Below are positions 58,934 through 64,000 of a stretch of DNA of 64,000 nucleotides, piece after piece; position 1 is the stretch's first letter, and every line of letters starts with the position of its first letter. The stretch lies in NCBI GenBank assembly GCA_010015805.1, contig ML978121.1:496001-560000 (forward strand), given 5' to 3'. Both the position numbers and the translations under genes were made by a program. The DNA comes from Rhizodiscina lignyota. Lineage: Eukaryota; Ascomycota; Dothideomycetes; Aulographales; Rhizodiscinaceae. The notes below the pieces were generated by a model. The model was not told the DNA's origin. It worked only from the letters and a program-made list of their open reading frames with translations, and did no database searches.

Positions 58934-59520
58934 ATGTTCTCCTCCATCAAGCAAGTAGCGCTTCTTGCGCTTGGCCTCAGGTACGCCACAATATGCCCCT
59001 GTTAATCGCCACAAGAGATCGCTCAGCCGACTGACAAAATTGTAGCGCCGTGAGCATGGCAGCTCCCGCCGTTGAAGACCGCTCCAGGGGCTCCTCCATC
59101 AGCAACCCTGACAAGATCCTTTTCAACGTTACCTCTGTCGCCGAGGCCTCGAGCTCTGTCGAGGTCCCCATCGGCGGTAACGTCGTCCTCCAGGAGAATG
59201 TGACCGCCATCGCGGTCGCCTCCGTCATTGTCGAGCAAGTCGGCCGTGCGACCTGCACGATCAGCACCGCCGAGGCCGAGTCCGACGTCACTGACACCAT
59301 CCTCGTTGGCTGGGAGAAGGTCTTCTCCACCACCACGAGCGCCTCTTCCTTTGTCCAGAGCATCTCTTGCACGTACTGCGAGGGTGACCGTAGGGGACAC
59401 CGCGGTTCCCATGAGTGGAAGCCCAAGCACGACAGGCACGGCGAGAACTGGAGCGGCTGGTACAAGGGCTGGAGCAACGGCTGGGGCTCCCGCAAGGGTG
59501 GCAGCTGGGGCGGCTGGTAA
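58934..59520 (+). CDS. Small secreted protein with Trp/Gly-rich tail
   Basis: Exons 58934-58980 and 59046-59520 give 173 aa. The N-terminus MFSSIKQVALLALGLSAVSM is a signal peptide, with probable cleavage after the AAPA region. The mature part has a beta-rich-looking middle with two NVT glycosylation sequons and Cys residues in RATCTIS and ISCTYC, which could form a disulfide. The last 40 residues are Gly, His, Arg and Trp rich (GHRGSHEWKPKHDRHGENW, then GWYKGWSNGWGS and SWGGW), with seven Trp in the last 26 residues. I do not recognise the family. It could be a cell-wall or effector-like protein; the cationic aromatic tail suggests binding to a polymer or membrane (inference). The intron in the signal-peptide codons has GTACGC and TTGTAG sites. 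Confidence 0.8.
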
Positions 59521-60525
59521 GCGGCTCCATCATGGCCTTCGGGCCATTCGGGTTGTTAGGATGGTGAGGACGAACGTCCTCGCCTTTCCTTCTCATTGCA
59601 TCCTTCTGTTCTTCCGGAGCTGGTTGGAAGTGTAGTGATCACCCATAGCCGCATCAATGCCCTGGATAGTGTTTTCGCTTCTTGGTACAGCCCTTTGGGC
59701 TCATAGCTTAGAGTTCACGGTGGTAGAGCACGGCCATTGCATCACATGGAGTTGGGTCTTCACGGTCTTTCCGGCCTTTCGTACTTGTTACCTTTTTACC
59801 ATAAAACTATAAAATCTAATTGACTATTTTACCCGGAGGGACTGACAGTGCACTAATATGAGATTAACAATGCCCGACTTCGAACAACAGATCATGATAC
59901 TAACCGAGGGTGCTACAAGTTGATTCGTCTCATTTTTTGCATCTTACCTAACAATCTCTTCACATCCTTATCATGTTCACCACGTGAGGTCGGAATTGGG
60001 CGTCTCGCCCAAAACTTCTATACGTAGAGAATCACCCATGCGGTCATACGGACCGTAAGCGGGCTTCTTTCTAGCTTTGGTACACACGCTACATGGGTCG
60101 AAATCCCTTCAGAGCCGCACCTAACCTATCACCATTTTGCGAACTTCCTCATGCAGCGTAGCACGCAACCCCGACTTGCCAAGTCGCGCGCAAATAAGCC
60201 GACTCCGCCAATGGCTCCGCTGTCCACTTCGTGGGACGCTCGTACTGCGGACGATCACCAGAGTTCAGGAGCACGTTGTTGCAGTGCCAAGACGCGACAA
60301 GACTCGCGATGAAACAAAGAGCAAGGATTTTGATAGAGGAGAAGCTCGGTGATCCGAACTCCGAAGGTGATATGGATGAATAGAGACACCGGGAGTGCAC
60401 TGGAAGAGGTTAACAGAGGGGACTTGTCGGCAATGGACGTGCATCTGCGAGAAGAAGATATGTACTCGGTGTTTCCTGGTGGATGAGGACGCACAGGAAA
60501 TCTTGCTTCCAAACTTTCGCCCAGC
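59521..60525. other. Intergenic region, secreted protein to PTR2
   Basis: 1.0 kb between tandem genes, AT-rich around 59790-59950. No gene recognised; it holds the 3' UTR of the former and the promoter of the latter. Confidence 0.5.
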
Positions 60526-62437
60526 ATGGCGACCGGAGATCATGAGCTGCAAGTCGCTGAGTGAGTCCTGACAAGCTTTCTCTCCAATCCGACAAGCAAA
60601 TACTAATGACGCCTTCAGCCTTCATCAGAGGCTTAGCGTTGATGATGCAGTCGACCCAAATCGCCGCCATTCAGACGTCTTTGGCGGCGAGCTGCCCCCG
60701 CAGGAGAAAGAAGTCACTGTCGACCTGAAAGATGACAAGGAGACAGCTTCTGCCACTGCCGACGTTGCGGATGAAAAGGCCGCCCTCGAGACGCCCGACG
60801 GCGAAGAGCCAACGGAACACGAGAACAGGCACCTCCGCCATGTGTCTGAGAAGTTTCCGCTCGCCATTTTCTTGGTGGCTTTTATCGAGCTCTGTGAGCG
60901 CTTCACGTACTATGGCATCAGCGGCCTCTTCCAAAACTACGCTCAACGCCCTCTCGACGGCAGCGAAGGACGAGGAGCGCTGGGAATGGGCCACCAAGGC
61001 GCCACGGGCTTGACGACATTCTTCCAGTTCTGGTGCTATGTCACTCCAATCATCGGTGCTATCATCGCAGACCAGTATCTCGGGCGATATCTGACGATTC
61101 TTATATTCTGCGTCGTGTACATCGTTGGCCTCCTCATTCTCTTCTTGACTTCTCTCCCAGTCGCGCTGCAGCATGGCGCTGGTCTCGGCGGCTTCATCAC
61201 CGCCGTCATCGTCATCGGCTTGGGCACGGGCGGCATCAAGTCCAATGTCGCGCCTCTCATTGCAGACCAATACAAACGGCGCAATATGGCCGTCCACACG
61301 CTCGCAAAGACCGGCGAGCGCGTGATTCTAGACCCGAACCTAACGATCCAGCGCATTTACATGCTCTTCTACTTCTGCATCAACATCGGATGTCTGGCTC
61401 TGCTTGCGACCCCGTATATGGAGCGCCTCGTTGGCTTCTGGTCTGCCTACCTCCTCGGCTTCCTCATGTTCCTCTGCGGTCTTGCCGTCCTGGTTCTCGG
61501 CAAGAAACTCTACACCGTCACACCGCCGCAAGGCTCCGTCATCACAGACGCGTTCAGGGCGATGTGGATCATGATCCGCAACCGCAACAGCGACGCTCCA
61601 AAACCCTCGTTTACTGGCCAGCGCGTTGGTAACCCGAATATTCGCTGGGACGACAAGTTCATCGACGAACTGAAGCGTGCGTTGATTGCTTGCAGAGTGT
61701 TCGTGTTTTACCCGATATACTGGGTGTGCTATGGCCAATTTTCGGGGAACTTCGTCTCCCAAGGTACGTCGTTTCTTCCGTCCTGTCCATCTTCATGGCG
61801 TCTGTTATCCTCTTGAAGCTCATACCACTCCACAGCCGGCCAAATGCGCGGCCACGGCATCCCAAACGACCTAATGCAGAACTTCGACCCCATCGCCATC
61901 ATCGTGTTCGTCCCCCTCCTCGACCGCCTCATCTACCCTCTCCTCCTGCGCCTGCGCATCCGCTACCCGCCCATCAACCGCATCACTACGGGCTTCTGGG
62001 TCGCGGGGCTGGCGATGGCGTACGCGGCCATCGTGCAGCACATCATCTACACCAAGCCGCCGTGCTACTCCGCCCCCCTCTGCGACGCGTCCCTGGACGC
62101 GAGCGGCGTCGCGCAGGGCAACAACGTGCACATTGCCATCCAGGCGCCGGCATACATGCTGATCGGGATCAGCGAGGTGTTTGCGAGCGTGACGGGGCTG
62201 GAGTACGCGTACACGAAGGCGCCGCCGAGCATGAAGAGCTTCGTGCAGAGCATGTATCTGCTGACGAATGCGTTTGGGAGTGCGATTGGCGAGGCGTTGG
62301 TGCCGGTGTTGGTGGATCCGAAGGTGCTGTGGATGTATGTCGGGCTGGCATTTACGAGCTTTATTACTGGCTGCGTTGTGTGGTTGTTGTTCCATAAGTA
62401 CAACAAGACGGAGGAAGAACTTAATGCTCTGGGGTAG
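60526..62437 (+). CDS. PTR2: PTR2-type di-/tripeptide transporter
   Basis: Proton-coupled oligopeptide (POT family) transporter of the plasma membrane. Exons 60526-60560, 60619-61763 and 61836-62437 give 593 aa, usual for fungi. An acidic N-terminus of about 95 residues precedes helix 1 with the E-x-x-E-R motif in FIELCERFTYYGISG. Other POT features: GAIIADQYLGRY in the helix 2-3 region (PTR2 signature 1), GLGTGGIKSNVAPLIADQY, and late FASVTGLEYAYTKAPPSMKSF (PTR2 signature 2 region). Intron 1 uses GTGAGT with a TACTAAT branch. Intron 2 joins NFVSQ to AGQMRGHGIPNDLMQ. Convergent with the polyubiquitin gene, 384 bp between stops. Confidence 0.94.
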
Positions 62438-62821
62438 AAAAGGCGTTTGATGGACGCTGGCAAGAAGGAAACGAAATACTGGACATGACTACAATAGCAG
62501 AGAATATCAATTCTTCGGCATGACTTACCGTAACAGAGACGCATCTGGGTGTTAACTCATGTGTGCCAAAAGGCGATCCCTACGGTCGCTTTGGACAGTG
62601 GTGTCGGGAAACAGTCACGGTGTCAAAACTGGACAATTGGAACATGTGTTTTGGAGGTAGAAAACCTCAGCCCGTAGGCGTGATCATTTCATTGAATGAA
62701 GCGATAAGCATGATGCAAGCTATATGCAAGTCCGTCCCAGCCTCATCATGATCCCATCATAATTCCGTTGAGGCGCCAAAATGCAGTGTGAAGAGAAGAA
62801 GAAACCCGCCAGAAATCGCAT
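62438..62821. other. Convergent intergenic region, PTR2 / polyubiquitin
   Basis: 384 bp between stop codons; expected to hold both 3' UTRs. No gene recognised. Confidence 0.5.
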
Positions 62822-63854
<1,033 letters not shown>

Positions 63855-63984
63855 GGTGCTGGTGTATGTGTGTGAGGCTCTGAAGAGGTTTAAGTGTGGA
63901 TATGGTATGTGGGCTTTGAAGCTCAGAGTTTTGCGAGTGGAAGGTGAGTTGTAGGAAGGAGGGTGGGAGCAGGTAGTGCTGAGG

Positions 63985-63993
63985 ATTATATAC
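63985..63993 (-). promoter_or_regulatory. TATA box of the polyubiquitin gene
   Basis: On the minus strand this reads GTATATAAT, about 130 bp upstream of the start codon. A TATA promoter fits a strongly induced stress gene. Confidence 0.6.
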
Positions 63994-64000
63994 CGCTGGG

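Overview
The window looks like nuclear DNA of a filamentous ascomycete (Pezizomycotina, probably a dothideomycete; the class is inference). Genes carry short introns of about 40-125 nt with GTRNGT-type donors, CTRAY-like branch points and YAG acceptors. The gene set is typical of such fungi: a HET-domain protein, Zn2Cys6 and bZIP factors, an ENA-type sodium ATPase, a Hop1-type HORMA protein, an Acr3 arsenite pump, an intron-containing polyubiquitin gene, and intergenic gaps of 0.2-3.3 kb. I support 21 protein genes. I recognised by eye no rRNA, tRNA, CRISPR array, transposon or virus-derived element.

Layout. 0.4-8.3 kb: mitochondrial calcium uniporter (minus), divergent from a sugar-type MFS transporter (plus), then a STAND-N-like/ankyrin protein (plus). 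8.6-14.7 kb: ENA-type P-ATPase and a PCL-type cyclin (both minus), then a 3.3 kb stretch with no recognisable gene. 18.0-22.6 kb: uricase (minus) divergent from an FAD monooxygenase (plus), then RIB3 of riboflavin synthesis (minus). 24.0-33.3 kb: HET protein (minus), aldo/keto reductase (plus), Zn2Cys6 factor (minus). 35.5-43.2 kb: Cdc4-like F-box/WD40 protein (minus) and a Hop1-like protein with HORMA, PHD-like and winged-helix regions (plus). 46.0-49.8 kb: a large disordered protein with a 7-copy EQRSV repeat.

50.4-56.1 kb holds the most coherent functional group: a bZIP factor, a monocarboxylate-type MFS transporter, a small rhodanese-fold CX5R protein resembling arsenate reductases, and, divergent from it across 507 bp, Acr3 arsenite permease with its key Cys and Glu in place. 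The order recalls the yeast ARR1-ARR2-ARR3 locus, though the bZIP is not Yap-type. 58.9-63.9 kb: a small secreted Trp/Gly-tailed protein, a PTR2 peptide transporter, and a four-unit polyubiquitin gene with introns at the same codon of its first two units.

Exon structures were assembled by hand from reading frame, splice signals and family conservation; no RNA evidence was available. Where a start or splice site is ambiguous, the entry says so.
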